Shown here one piece after another: positions 38,894 through 50,965 of a stretch of DNA of 64,000 nucleotides. The position numbers and the translations under genes were made by a program. Source of the stretch: Uranotaenia lowii (lineage: Eukaryota; Arthropoda; Insecta; Diptera; Culicidae); contig NC_073693.1 in the NCBI RefSeq assembly GCF_029784155.1, positions 19,938,002 to 20,002,001 of the forward strand, given 5' to 3'. The notes below the pieces were generated by a model. The model made no database searches, had not been told where the DNA came from, and was given only the letters and a program-made list of their open reading frames with translations. How positions within the stretch are numbered: position 1 is the stretch's first letter; the number at the start of each line of letters is the position of its first letter.

Positions 38894-39644
38894 TATTATA
38901 AGGTACACCGGGGCAAGTGCAAACATTCAACTGTTACAAAAAAATTAAAATATATTTCTTCTTCTAAAAATTATTGATTAGACCCGAACAAACAACCTGA
39001 CATAGATAAACTAAACCTTCTTTGAATTATTCTTGGCAATCCACACTGCGGAGTAAGTGCAAACGCACCTTTAAGTCATGTAACATCAGCAATTTCAGAA
39101 AATTCTTCTCCAAAATGGTTAGGCATTATATTAGAATGATCAGAAGGGGTATCCAAAGTGTTGTACCTGAAGCAGATATTCAAAATTTTGTAATGCCTCG
39201 GTAAATAAAGGTCTTTTGATTAAAACAGCAGTCAGCAAAAATGGAGTCCCAAAAAGTAATTAATATTGCAAATATATCAATATAGTTGTTCAAACATACC
39301 GGAACAAGTATATGATTCATTTAACCCTTCGTTTCATAAAGTAACAAATTTGCAACGATTATTGTATGGAAAAATGGAAAAATCGTATTTTATTTTAATT
39401 TTTTTTCTTGATGTACTCATCATTTCCAACTGCTTAAAACGATTTTTAAGGAAAAATAAAAAATCATGAAACGAAGGGTTAAGGACTGGCGCATCTGTGA
39501 ATTAGTTTGGAAAAAAGTATCGCCCCGTTTACCCCAACCAGCGAATAATTGATATTTTTTTAAGATAAACATATTTTTCTAGGACATGTGAAAGTTGAAC
39601 TATGGTTTAATCCGTTTGTATTTGCCCCGGTGTACCTTATAATA
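38894..39644. mobile_element. Non-autonomous terminal-inverted-repeat element (751 bp)
   Basis: The ends are 31-bp inverted repeats (38894-38924 and 39614-39644) differing at two positions; the core is GTACACCGGGGCAA. The outermost bases include TTATAA at both ends, which could be a palindromic target duplication. There is no transposase frame. A smaller TTAA-flanked element is nested inside it at 39321-39482, so this one is the older insertion. Confidence 0.8.
39321..39482. mobile_element. Nested TTAA inverted-repeat element (162 bp, piggyBac-like MITE)
   Basis: TTAACCCTTCGTTTCAT (39321-39337) is perfectly repeated in reverse complement at 39466-39482. Both ends carry TTAA followed by CCC, which is the target and start of piggyBac-type terminal repeats. 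It is too short to encode a protein and would need an enzyme supplied from elsewhere. It lies inside the 751-bp element. Confidence 0.8.
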
Positions 39645-39991
39645 GGTTTGCCAAATAGTTTTCTAAAAAGCTGTACATTTTAAGCAAGCAAAGTGGACCC
39701 AGCCGAAAAAGTGAGACATTTTAAGTATAGGAATAAGAAAAAGTCATAATATGTATGTTGTTATGATTTTGGTAGATACTCTAGGTATAAATTGGTATAA
39801 AGGAGCGGTGATTTTTTAATTGAATATAAAATTTTATAAACCGACAATCAAGACATGAGTCAGTTGGTGCAACAAAATATCTATTATTTTAAACCCGGGA
39901 GTAAAGAAGGAAATTAAAGATTTTCAATATTTTTCCGCCAACTGCATTATTGGATAAAAACCGTGCGTATGACTCAAAGTTACTTACTTAC

Positions 39992-42900
39992 TTAATGATC
40001 CCGCGCCGATCCACCGGTGCATAGGGCCGTGGTAAAAGACCTCCACTGTTGACGATCCGGAGCCAGCGTCTTCACTTGGTCCCAGTCAAAATTCTCGTCG
40101 ACAGTTCGGATTTCAGCGGCTAGGCTTCGCCGTCACGAGTTTCTGGGTCTGCCTCTTCTTCGATGACCTTCTGGATTCCAATCTAGCGCCTCTCTGCAAA
40201 TCTCGTTTTCATCTTTTCGCAGCGTGTGCCCAATCCATCTCCACTTACATTCCCGAATCTCGATTTCCAGCGCCCTTTGATGACACCGGCGATGTAGTTC
40301 CTCATTCGAGATCCAGTTGCCAGGCCACCAAGCGCGGATGATATTCCGCAGGCAGCGGTTTACAAATACTTGCAGTTTTCGCATCGTCACCGCATATGTG
40401 CACCAAGTTTCGCACCCGTACAGCAATACGGATTTGACGTTTGAGTTGAAGATTCGGATTTTTGTTCGTAGAGACCCGATCAGGAGAACATATCAAAATA
40501 ATAACTCAAACATATCTTACCAAGATATTTACATCTGATTCAGTTATAATTAAGTACTCCAAATTTTCGATTATAAGTTTCTCCAATCCGAATTATATCT
40601 TATTCTGATTGACAGACTTGAATGGGGTTGAGCTCATTCTCAATTATCAAGATTTTTTTTCGGATTGGCGTAAAATAAAATGATTATATCTTATTTTGAC
40701 ATACGTACAACTTTTTCTGAAACACGGACATCGAAGTCAACGGCCCAAACCGAACATTAATGAGTTTCGCTCAACAGCTCCATAAAATTGAATCCAATTT
40801 TATGGAATCTAAAAATAGGGCATGGTTTTAGCAAATAATGTGGTTTATTGACATCCTTCTAGAAAATTTTCTCGTAGCACTCATATCTTGATAAGTTATA
40901 ATTTTGATAGGTTTTGTTCTGCCCAATATCAAACTATGCTATCTGAACGAGATATAATCTTGAAAGGAGCATATCTTAAATTGATATAAATTAGCTATGA
41001 CCGCATTGATTTTTTGATATAATTTGAGATATTTTAACATCCTACGAGTACTGAATAATAACTCATTTAGATAGGAAAAAATTAGTATCAAAATATCTCA
41101 TTTTGAAATAATTTTGTTTTTCCCTCCTGATCGGGGAGATCTGGCGTGATCGCCAGATGTTTCGGAGACTCGCAAACGCAAATCGGGCCTTTCTGATCCG
41201 GGTTTCGATGTCTTTCCTGGTACCTCCATCAGATTTTATCTGGCTACCAAGATACTGGAAGCACTCCACTTTCTCAACTTGTTGCCCAGCTACCATGAAA
41301 CTGGAGGGATTTGCTGTGTTGATCTCCATCGACTTGGTCTTTCCGACATTGACTTTGAGACCTGCTGCCTTGGAACTGCCGGTGAGGTCGTCGAGTTTGC
41401 TCTGCATATCCGGTTGTGTTTGGGCGAGCAAAACAGTATCGTCTGCCAGGTCAAGGTCGTTCAGTTGCTCCATTGTTGAAGGATTCCACGGCAATCCTCG
41501 GTTCGGTGCACAGTCAATCGACCCAGTCAGAATCTCATCCATTACGATGAGAAAAAGTTAGCGGTGATGAGATACATCCTTGTCTCACTCCAGCAGTTAC
41601 CGGGATTGGTTCGGACAAGACACCATCGTGCAAGACCTTGCACGAAAATGCCTCGTATTGTGCTTCGATGAGATGGACTAGTTTCTCTGGGACCCCTCGT
41701 TGCCTTAGAGCCGCCCAGATGTTTTCATGGTTAAGTCGGTCAAATGCTTTTTCGAAATCAACGAAAACCAGCAGAAGAGAGTCCTGGAATTCGTTGATTT
41801 GTTCCAGTATGATTCGTAGCGTTGTGATGTGGTCCACACATGATCGTCCGGATCGAAATCCAGCTTGTTGCCGTCGGAGTGTAGCGTCAATTTTCTCCTG
41901 GATCCTGTTCAGGATCACTTTGCAAAGTACTTTGAGGGTTGTACAGATCAACGTTATGCCTCGCCAGTTACCGCACTCTGTCAGGTCTCCTTTCTTCGGG
42001 ACCTTTACGAGGATACCCTGCATCCAGTCGGCCGGGAATGTTGCAGTATCCCAGATGTCAGCGAAAAGACGGTGCAACATTTGTGCTGACAGGGCAGGGT
42101 CGGCTTTCAGCATTTCAGCAGGGATGCAATCGATCCCAGGTGCTTTGTTGGATTTCATGTTTTTGATTGCTGCTTCTATTTCAGCCAGCGAAGGCGCTTC
42201 CGAGTTGACGCCATTTATGCGACTTACTGTTGGCGCTTCGAGCTGCGGATTCTGTTGGCCATCGCTATTCGTGACTCGAAAGAGTTGTTCGAAGTGCTCA
42301 GTCCATAGTTTGAGCTGATCTGTTCGATCGGTCAATAACTGACCTGCTCGGTCTTTTAGCGGCATTCTTGCATTAGTCCTTGCACCACTGAGGCGGCGAG
42401 AAATGTCATAAAGTAATCGGATATCTCCATTGGCGGCGGCTCTTTCTCCCTCTTCGGCTAGGGAGTTTGTCCAGGCTCTCTTGTCTCGTCTGCAAGCTCG
42501 TTTAACTGCCTTTTCCAGCTCCGCATATCGTAAGCGGGCGGCTGCTTTGGCTGACCCGGTACATGCCTGCTCAATTCCGACTTTCGCCTTTCTCCGATCA
42601 TCGACCATCCTCCAAGTTTCATCCGACATCCATTCACTTCTTCTTCCACAAACTTTACCGAGAGTACCATGGCTCGTCGTGATAAAGGCAATCTTGATTC
42701 CACACCACTGTTCTTCGACTGTTCCGTCTGTCGGCAATTCCGAGGCTCGGGATTCTAGCTGTTCAACGTATGCCCTTCTCACCTCTGGATTCTCCAACCG
42801 GCGGACGTCGTATCGACACCCGACTTTCTCCTCGCGCCGTTGGACACGCGCAACTCTTAGTCGTATCACCAAGGACTAGGTGATGGTCAGATGCAATGTC

Positions 42901-43590
42901 TGCGCTTCAATTGTTGCGGACATCAAGAAGGTTCCTTCTCCATTTTCGGCTGATGCAAATGTGGTCAATTTGATTTTCTGTTCGGCCATCTCGGGATACC
43001 CAAGTGACCTTATGTGCTGGTCGATGGGGGAAGAGCGATCCACCGATCACCATGTTGTTGTTGCCACAAAATTCTACAAACAGCTCTCCGTTTTCGTTCA
43101 TCTGTCCTAGGCCATGGCGCCCATGATGCGCTCAAGGTCTTGATTGTCGGAGCCAATCTTTGCGTTGCAGTCGCCCAAATGGAAAATGAATGTCACCCTT
43201 CGAAATTCTCTCAACCACGCTGTTCAGTGTATTGTAAAACTGTTCTTTCTCCTGCAAATCGGCAACGTCAGTTGGCGCATAACACTGGACCATTGTAAGG
43301 TTTCTAACCCGTGTTCTGAATCTGGCTACGATTATTCTTTCGATTATTGGTTCCCATCTAATGAGGGCCGAGACTCCTCGTTCCCGAGTAGCATGTTCTC
43401 CTCGTATGCCAGAGTAAAGCAGGACTTGCCCAGATTGTGTCTTGTGTTCTCCAGTATAAGGCCAACGGACTTCGCTCAGTCCCAGAATTTCAAGCTTGAG
43501 GTGGCTAGCCTCTCTAGCAAGTTGTTCCAGTTTGCCTGTTTGGGCAAGGGTTAAAACGTTCCAAGTTCCAATTCGTGTCCGTGTTTTCAT
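39992..43590 (-). pseudogene. RTE LINE ORF: AP endonuclease + reverse transcriptase, broken and interrupted
   Basis: The polyprotein nicks DNA and reverse-transcribes its own RNA. From an ATG at 43590 the endonuclease starts MKTRTRIGTWNVLTL and continues through ILGLSEVRW; IDHICIS marks its end near 42930. The reverse transcriptase follows (NKAPGIDCIPAEML, CGNWRGITL, motif A FVDFEKAFDRLNH near 41735-41765, motif B AGVRQGC near 41575-41600, motif C LADDTVLL at 41430-41451). The conserved tail (LLYGCETW, KWRWIGHTLRK, GRRRGRPRNS) is at 40133-40430. Defects: frameshift near 43150, break near 42880-42905, frameshift near 41545-41570, the 661-bp insertion at 40475-41135 and a Trp-to-stop change near 40131. 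The first in-frame ATG is chosen because an upstream TTG is not a plausible eukaryotic start. Confidence 0.92.
40475..41135. mobile_element. 661-bp terminal-inverted-repeat element inserted in the RTE LINE
   Basis: CCCGATCAGGAG (40475-40486) and its exact reverse complement (41124-41135) form 12-bp terminal repeats. GAGA lies directly outside each end (40471-40474 and 41136-41139). If only GA is the duplication, removing the insert restores the RTE reading frame. The interior has many words such as GATATAATT and TATCAAAAT in both orientations and no open frame of note. The superfamily is not recognised. Confidence 0.82.
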
Positions 43591-43698
43591 GCTAAAAGTC
43601 TCCGCCAAAGCTCCAGGTCGGTCATTTCTTTCGGATTCCGTAACAATTAGAAAGTCGGGAACAGTAGGTTGTTAGCCTAAAGTCCCTGACTCAAAGTT

Positions 43699-45667
43699 GT
43701 TGATTTAAAAAAGGAAACAGCTGATGAAAAAATTATCCGTATTAAAGGCAATTTTTTGTTTTAAATACCTCAAGTGTTTTTTATCTTCCGAAGCTTGCTC
43801 TTGAATGTTAATACGAAACAAATGCTTGGATAAACCTCTTATTTTAATTATATTTTTAAGATCGAATTTTTTTTTCACTTTAAAAGTCACATAAATTTCG
43901 TTTTAATATTAAGAGCATCTCAAAATTCTAGAAATTTTATACCAATCAAATGAATCCAATTTAGTGCAAAGAAGAGTCAGTGGGGCATTATTTTAGCAGT
44001 CTTCCACTCACTAGCATTACCATTGAAATGTTTTTTGAAAATTTTTAATTACAGGAAAACTACAAATATCGTTATGCAGCAAAAATAGTAAGTTGACATC
44101 GAAGAGCTTCTTGGCGTAAACCCTTTCCAAAGGCTGCAGGATGCTATCTAAAGGTTTGATCAACGAACATTTTATGTAACTTTCATTCAAAAAACATTAT
44201 TTTAAATAAAGAAAATGTTTCGCAACTGATTTGCTTTTTTTCACCAGTTGCGATAATGGGAAAACAACAATTAAATTGCGTGTCACAAAATGAAGCTTGG
44301 ATAAAAACTAAAACTTTGAAAATATTATAACAAATGAAATATTTTTAAATTACATTCAGTTTTGCATACAATTTGAAAAGTAATGTTGATTATTGCCATT
44401 GATATTTGCCATGAATTCGTCAAATGAAACCTACATTTTTTTACATTCTTGAAGAATGGAATAAAGAATGTATTTAATTTCATTCCAAATTGAATCAAGT
44501 AATATCTCCTGATATGTATGGATGAGATCATATTCATTCTTGAAGAATTAATATTTCATTCGAAATTATTTCTTCGGGGTTTCGTGATATAAGATGATTA
44601 AATAAATTTTAAGCATTCTAACTTAATGTGACCTGCATCGCAAAATTTAAAAATATATGTGATCAAAGAAAAAGAAAGTATTCTATCTGTTTATGTGAAG
44701 CTTAGATATAGCACTTCAATCAAATTAAATCAGGAAAACTTAATTTTTTATTTAACAACTTGGTTGAATAAAAAGCTGGACATTCCAACTAAAAGCGGGA
44801 TGGTGGAACCCTACCTTATACCCTGGCCCCTGTTCCAAAGTTGAATCACAGACAGTAAATAGTAGCACGAAAAGTAAATTAAAGTGGAAGAACGTACATG
44901 AGTAAAACAAAAATGAATATAACGAAAAACTACTTTTTGAGAATAAAAGTGCCAATTTGACACTCCTCGCTTAAAACCGCCTTATCGCTTATGTTTCCCA
45001 ACCAATTTGTAAATTTTTAGTTTTGGAATTCCGTAACGTAACTTAAATATGATTCACAGTGAACATTCTCCTACAATAATTCATTTCTTAGGTTTTTCAA
45101 GCCAAAAAAATACATTCTAAAAAAATGCTTCAGGAAAAACTGTAACGTAGCGTCAAAGAAATGCCTTTTTGGTGACTGGAGACTGGGTAAAAATGTATGA
45201 AACTTGGTTTTCTGATATACACGGATGAGCAATATAAGGTTCAAATGATCTGGACGAGACAAGAAAATGTCACAATGGGGTCATAAAAAACGACTAGATT
45301 TGGAAATGGACCGCTAGCTGATTTTTTAGCAATTAGAATAATCCGAAAAAATTGAAAATTGAAAAACAGTTACCTTCAAAAATTCCCCTATAGTTCGGTT
45401 GTCATAATCTCTCAAAATAAAGTAAAAATAAAACATATTCTTATGTCCAATCTAAAGCTACTCATTTACTTAGGCACTGCGTGAAATATTTTTTAACATT
45501 CGGAGGCTAATCTTGTTACTGGAACATGTTTAATCGAACTTATTTTTCTCAAATTTTGAACAACTTAAAGAAGAATTAGTGAAGCAGAACATTGTTGAAG
45601 ATGTTCATTTCAGTTATGTACGATACGTAAATTTCAAAAACAATATTTTTTAATTGGGTAAACATTT
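43699..45667. other. Unassigned AT-rich sequence
   Basis: No gene, tRNA or repeat structure was recognised. Short frames (60-70 codons) at 43705-45262 lack any domain or conserved pattern. Confidence 0.5.
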
Positions 45668-46241
45668 TTGCCATTTTTAAAAATTTGTAATTTTTGTAAT
45701 ATTTGTATTTTTTGTCACATTTGTAATATTTGTAATTTGTGTAATTTTTGTCATTTTTGTCATTTTGTTCATTTTTGTCATTTTGTTCATTTTTGTCATT
45801 TTGTTCATTTTTGTCATTTTTGTCATTTTTGTCATTTTTGTCATTTTTGTCATTTTTGTCATTTTTGTCATTTTTGTCATTTTTGTCATTTTTGTCATTT
45901 TTGTCATTTTTGTCATTTTTGTCATTTTTGTCATTTTTGTCATTTTTGTCGTTTTTGTCATTTTTGTCATTTTTGTCATTTTGGCCATTTTTTTTTCATT
46001 TTTGTCATTTTTGTCATTTTTGTCATTTTTGTCATTTTTGTCATTTTTGTCATTTTTGTCATTTTTGTCATTTTTGTCATTTTTGTCATTTTTGTCATTT
46101 TTGTCATTTTTGTCATTTTTGTCATTTTTGTCATTTTTGTCATTTTTGTCATTTTTGTCATTTTTGTCATTTTTGTCATTTTTGTCATTTTTGTCATTTT
46201 TGTCATTTTTGTCATTTTTGTCATTTTGTTATTTTTGTCAA
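45668..46241 (-). repeat. Minisatellite array E, 9-bp unit GTCATTTTT, ~63 copies
   Basis: This is array B's unit (AAAAATGAC) in reverse orientation. The left edge decays gradually (GTAATTTTT, GTAATATTT, GTCACATTT at 45685-45750). Three copies of an 18-bp double unit containing TGTTCA follow (45755-45812), then nearly perfect units with a T-rich interruption at 45983-45995. It ends at 46241. The 216-codon frame across it is not coding. Confidence 0.96.
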
Positions 46242-47480
46242 AATGTGTCATGAACCTTTTTTTTAATTTTCTTTGGAACCGAAGGTTATCAACAATATTT
46301 ATTTATGAAATTCATTGAAGAATGTAAGTTTAAAAGACTGAAATGGCATAAATTCATCAAAACAATGAATCAGGATTTTTTCTGGTTATTTTGAAATTAC
46401 ATACACATAATTTAAATTAATTTTCTTCAAACAATGTAGGTACCACTGCAAAAGGATTCACACATGCTAATGATTTTATGATTCCTTTGTAAACAAACAA
46501 GATATTGCATCAATCCACCGTTGCTATCTTTATGACATAGGGTCTATGCATGATGCCATTCAGTCTCTTTCTTATCCGACGATGATCATCAAATCGTGCG
46601 ACGATCACACAGGTGGGTTGGGTACGCTTAATCGACAACACCTGGTCGGTCTGCCTATCTAGTTGTTAGTAGAGGTACTAAGGCAGCGATGCGCGCCACG
46701 ATTAGCGTCGTGAAGATTAATGTGCCATATGAGATAATACCAAACCGGTGCGGCGGCCGTGCGTCAATTTTGATCTCTCGCGCGCAGATGACCCGTTCCG
46801 AGAGGGGTTTGTTTTTGTTTTTTCTTCTTTATGAGCACACACCTAGGCCTAGGTTAGGGAGGTCTTTCTTTCGATACCTACTCTGCGGTGACTAGACAAA
46901 ATCACATCTGCTGGGATTCTTGGCCTCGTGCCCTACTTAACTAAGCGCCATTTCGAGGCCACACTTGTTGTTAAGTGGTGGTCAGGCACTGATCGCGCGG
47001 TGGCTGATGGCTTGATCAAATGAAATCGCCGATGGACATACTTAGGTATAGATAGGCGGTTCGGTGCTATATTCAACACCTAGGTTTGTAGGGCCTAGGT
47101 GGCCAAGTTATATGCGATGGCCGGCATTGAGACTTCAATGTCACGTCACACAGCTATCATGAACGAACCCTTTGGCTTTTGAAAGAGAGTTATTTGCGGT
47201 GACCGAAACGGAATTGATCAATGGTGAATTTGGAGTGATCTTGCCTCACTGCGGGTCAGGTCACATTGCAATTCATCTGTGAAATATTTATTCGTAGTTT
47301 AAAAAAAAATGTTGAAACATACATATATTGCATTTTGAATTTTGATTATAAATTTTCAGCATCTGAAATCCGTGCCTCAAATGGGTTAATTTACAAGTAG
47401 GTATATAAAGCTAACTACTTTGGGGATATCCAGAAATTACGTAAGGCAAGGCTAGAGCCAAGAGTATTACTTACGGATGG
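46242..47480. other. Unassigned, partly GC-richer spacer
   Basis: No gene recognised. The stretch from about 46510 to 47290 is richer in G+C than its surroundings and contains E-box and GATA-like words, which could be regulatory, but nothing conserved can be shown from one sequence. Confidence 0.4.
46841..46854. repeat. 14-bp perfect palindrome, copy 1
   Basis: ACCTAGGCCTAGGT is its own reverse complement and recurs at 52607-52620. Related CCTAGG words cluster nearby (about 47080-47105). Confidence 0.75.
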
Positions 47481-48402
47481 GGAGGGAGTAAGTTATTTTG
47501 GAGTTATGGGCATTTTTTATATTATTTGACAATTTGTGCCGAGGGTCCTTGGATCTTCCCCGAAATAGAAAAGATGGCTCATTTGACTTGAAAACATATT
47601 TATTTTTTCAGATTTATAAAAAAATTATTTTTTGAGCTTAGTTTGATTACATTGTTGTTTGTAAATAAATTGAAACTATTTTTTGAAGCTCCATAACTCT
47701 CTTATTTTTCAACGGAAATCATGACATAGCACATCATAACGTATTAAAATTTTATCAGCTTTTGAATAAAATATTTAAAGTTATGACCTTTAACATGAAA
47801 AATTGTAAAGCTTAAATGGTGTCTAAAAGTACCGTCTGCATCACCGAATTTTCTGCAAAAAATACCATTGTATAGTCCAATTTATGATGCAACTTTCATC
47901 CGAAGACAATAAAGTGTGCCGGCAACTCCTTTGAGAGTTATGAAAGAAATAATGACAATAAATCTGCACTCAACTGCACTCACATATGCTGGTGATGCGC
48001 GATTCTTATAACATGCAGGTAAAAACACTATTTTTTCGTGTTTTGTAGAGTGTTTGCAACAAACGGACTTCAAGTTTCGCATTTTTAGCTGTCATTTTTT
48101 CGTTTATGCGCTCAGCGTTGTGGTTCACTGTAGTATCTTGAGATGAAAAAGGCAACATGAATTGGGCTATACACTGGTATTTTATACAGAAAATACAGTG
48201 AAGCAGACGGTACTTTAAGACACCATTTAAAAAGTTCATTAAAAAAGCTTTTGATTTGAGGAAGAGAAAGTTTATAGAAACCCTCCAATTTCTTTAAAAA
48301 AAACATTCATAACAAATCAAATATTGGCTTTCGGTGCCGCAAAATAAAGTGAGTCGCTAACTGAAAATTTTTGATCACTTTCGTCGTAGGGGCTTAACTC
48401 CC
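47481..48402. mobile_element. Foldback-type inverted-repeat element
   Basis: Two arms of ~120 bp, 47812-47935 and 48108-48230, are inverted copies with roughly 85% identity; both contain AAGTACCGTCTGC. They are separated by ~170 bp. Short matching words further out (GGAGGGAGTAAG near 47484 and CTTAACTCCCTCC near 48390) suggest the element may extend to about 47481-48402. The outer ends are uncertain. Small frames in the arms are not coding. Confidence 0.6.
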
Positions 48403-50630
48403 TCCATGGAGATTTTTCCAAGTAAATTTTTTACTGTAGTAACAGAAAGTTACTTAATCTTAGAAGGTATTTAAAAGTAAGTTAACAAGTAAGTCAAAAA
48501 TTTGGCTCGCCTCTAACGGAATTTTGTCTAAATCATCCTAGGCTTGAAACATTTCATTTCACGATACTGTATGACTTTCAAAAATTGAAACCAATTTTAA
48601 ATTTCGATTTACAATTCAATCAACCTTTTGTATTGAAACTCTAAATTTGACGTACAAAAACCGCATACCTCGTCTTTTGAATGGGACTTTATCAAGAAGT
48701 GTAACTAAACAAGTAAAGAGTTTGGAACGAACCTTTATTTCGAAATTAATTCATGGAATACTAATTATATACATCAACAAGTTGGAGGTCATGTAACATG
48801 TGTTTACCACTAATGATAGTCATCAGAATTAGCAAAACAAAATTCTAAATCCTAGTATCTTCTACTGTATTACTAAAAATTTTGATTGACAAAAAATCGT
48901 TTATGTGATTACAAATATTATGCTGATACGAAATATTCTTCAAACAACCAATTTCAGTCTGAATTTTATTGTGTGTTTCTCGTTTCGTCAAATGCTCAAC
49001 TTCACATTCATAAAATGTTCTACATCACATTCAAAAATTACACAAGGCCACAAAATAGACATTCTTCTGAGGTGCAAATAATTAAAAGCTAATTTAGACT
49101 AACTTGAGTACCTTAACATGAACATGCAATTTTTCTATCAGATGATAGACCAAATTTGGCAGAAGATTCGACGCTGAAATCTACCAAAACAATTATTAAA
49201 ACACCGACGTTAGACATGTTTTTTGGAAAAGAATCTTTCTTAAATTTTAAAATACTCATATTAATTATCTTCATATTTTGTTTTAATTTTCAAATAAATT
49301 CAACGAGCGTTATAGTGCTTTTTTTATCAAATGAATTTACTTTAAAGTCAAACTGTTTATACTTTAGAAATATGTTTAACAAGTTTGTCTTTGTTTTTAC
49401 ATTTTGAATTTTTTTGTAATGAACACATAAGTCATTGAATCTAAATTTTCGATAAGAAGAAAATAGTTTCTACCTTCTGTTCTTTCCAAGAATCAATATT
49501 TCAAAGCTAGAAATTCTGAACTTTAAAAGCTGCGATTGAAAATTTATAAACTTTTTATTTATTTTTATCATTTTAAATCATGTTTTTGATCGATCATGAT
49601 TTTTTAATTAATCTTCAAAAATATCGAAAAATGTTACAAAATAGTAACTTTAAGCTTAACTTGTATTTGTGTTGTGCTTTCAATGTTCACAACAAAACTT
49701 AGACCAGTTATTATTGATCATTCGTTACATGATATGTACTTTGTCAGTATAATTGAACATGATCTATTGTAAAGATATAAAGTTGTTATTTTGAACTTCA
49801 AAAATGAACTTTTTTCGCCTTTAATTTTGTTAACTGGATTTTTTTTATTTGATCATTGGGATTTTAACAGCTATGGGGTCATTCATCCCTCTTGATAACT
49901 GGAAGAATTTTGTAGTAGAAAAAGTTTTTATCTCTCATTTTAATATTTTCTTCTTTTTATCAAATTAAAATCAATTCCCAACGTCATCATCATCAACACA
50001 TTTCAAATCCTGATTATTTTTTATTCAAATTTAAAATACTACAGTGGAAATTTTGCAATAAACTCTTCAAGTGGAAATTAAGAAAAGACATGTAAATTAA
50101 TATGAATAATAAATAACAATTACTATCATTTTCCTAACAAATTTTAATCATGGATAAGTTTTGAATTCATCTGACATATTTTGTAGAATTCAGTTTTTTA
50201 AACCTGTGTTTCGGAAATATTTATTCCAAATTTTAAAACTAGGCTGCCTATTCCTATTATTTTTACCTAAATTTGAATTTCGAAACAACACCTACACCCC
50301 CCCCCCCTCTTCTTATTGGACAAGTCCTTCTACGAACATGGTTTTTAACCAGAACCTCTGAAAGAAGATAAATCTCATTAAAAATTTAAATTCGAATTTC
50401 TATGAACAAGTGATTTTTTTTTTCAAACTATAGTAGAATTCAGAATTACTTTTCGAGATTTTGACATAAGTTCTGAGTAAAATATACTATCAAATAACCT
50501 TAGTAAATCATCCAAATTTTAATAATAATTTTAAATTTTGAATGTAGATTAGTATACCGGTATACCCGCTTGTTTTTTTTCTGAACTCTCATGGAGTGAG
50601 GGTTCAACCGCCAAACACGCCCTGCCTCCC
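48403..50630. other. Unassigned AT-rich sequence
   Basis: Nothing recognised. Frames up to 83 codons (48886-50361) are rich in Phe, Lys, Asn and Ile as expected from AT-rich non-coding DNA. A run of C residues at 50298-50307 and a 14-bp palindrome GTATACCGGTATAC (50552-50565) stand out. Confidence 0.5.
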
Positions 50631-50639
50631 CAGTTCCTA

Positions 50640-50810
50640 CGACCAGGAGGTGAAACCATCAGGAAAAGTTAAGCTGACAGAGAAGTTGAAGAAAATGCAA
50701 AAAAAAAAATTAGAAAATGTCGAATAATTTACTGACTGCACTTTACAGGATTTGAACCCGCAATCTTCGGCATTCTAGCTCAACGAATTACCGACTAAGC
50801 TACAGGAGTT
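50640..50810 (-). mobile_element. tRNA-derived SINE, copy 1 (minus)
   Basis: On the minus strand a tRNA-like head carries an A box, TAGCTTAGTCGG (50791-50802), and a B box, GGTTCAAATCC (50748-50758). Their spacing is right for an internal RNA polymerase III promoter. A tail continues through CAGTCAGTAAAT and ACTTCTCTGTCAGC. The same tail follows the B box of the plus-strand copy 50 bp away. The outer (3') limit is approximate. Confidence 0.65.
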
Positions 50811-50824
50811 AAAAATGAAAGCAT

Positions 50825-50965
50825 CTTTGGTTATGCGTTGGCCTAGTAATCCGGAGATTGCGGATTTAAATCCTGTACAGTCCAGTCAGTAATTTCTTCG
50901 ACATTTTCCAAATAAAGTTTTCCATTTCCCTTAACTTCTCTGTCAACCTTGATGAACTCATTTCC
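50825..50965 (+). mobile_element. tRNA-derived SINE, copy 2 (plus)
   Basis: This copy is diverged and head-to-head with copy 1. The A-box region TGGCCTAGT (50839-50847) is damaged; the B box reads GGATTTAAATCC (50862-50873). The tail shares CAGTCAGTAATTTC, TCGACATTTTC and AACTTCTCTGTCA with copy 1. The head retains little tRNA base pairing. Confidence 0.55.

Larger units (their letters stand above)
39970..43698 (-). mobile_element. RTE-type LINE with intact target-site duplication
   Basis: The element runs from about 43686 (5') to 39982 (3') on the minus strand. It is flanked by a perfect 12-bp direct repeat, TGACTCAAAGTT, at 39970-39981 and 43687-43698, the target-site duplication. The 3' end is a short (TAAG)n tail, typical of RTE elements. 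Without the 661-bp insertion the element is ~3.0 kb. The second copy at 55.7-57.0 kb has extra 5' sequence, so this copy is slightly 5'-truncated. Confidence 0.92.

Noticed and set aside
4427..46241. CRISPR-like array
   Set aside because: The repeats are 9 bp and contiguous with no spacers, in a eukaryotic context.
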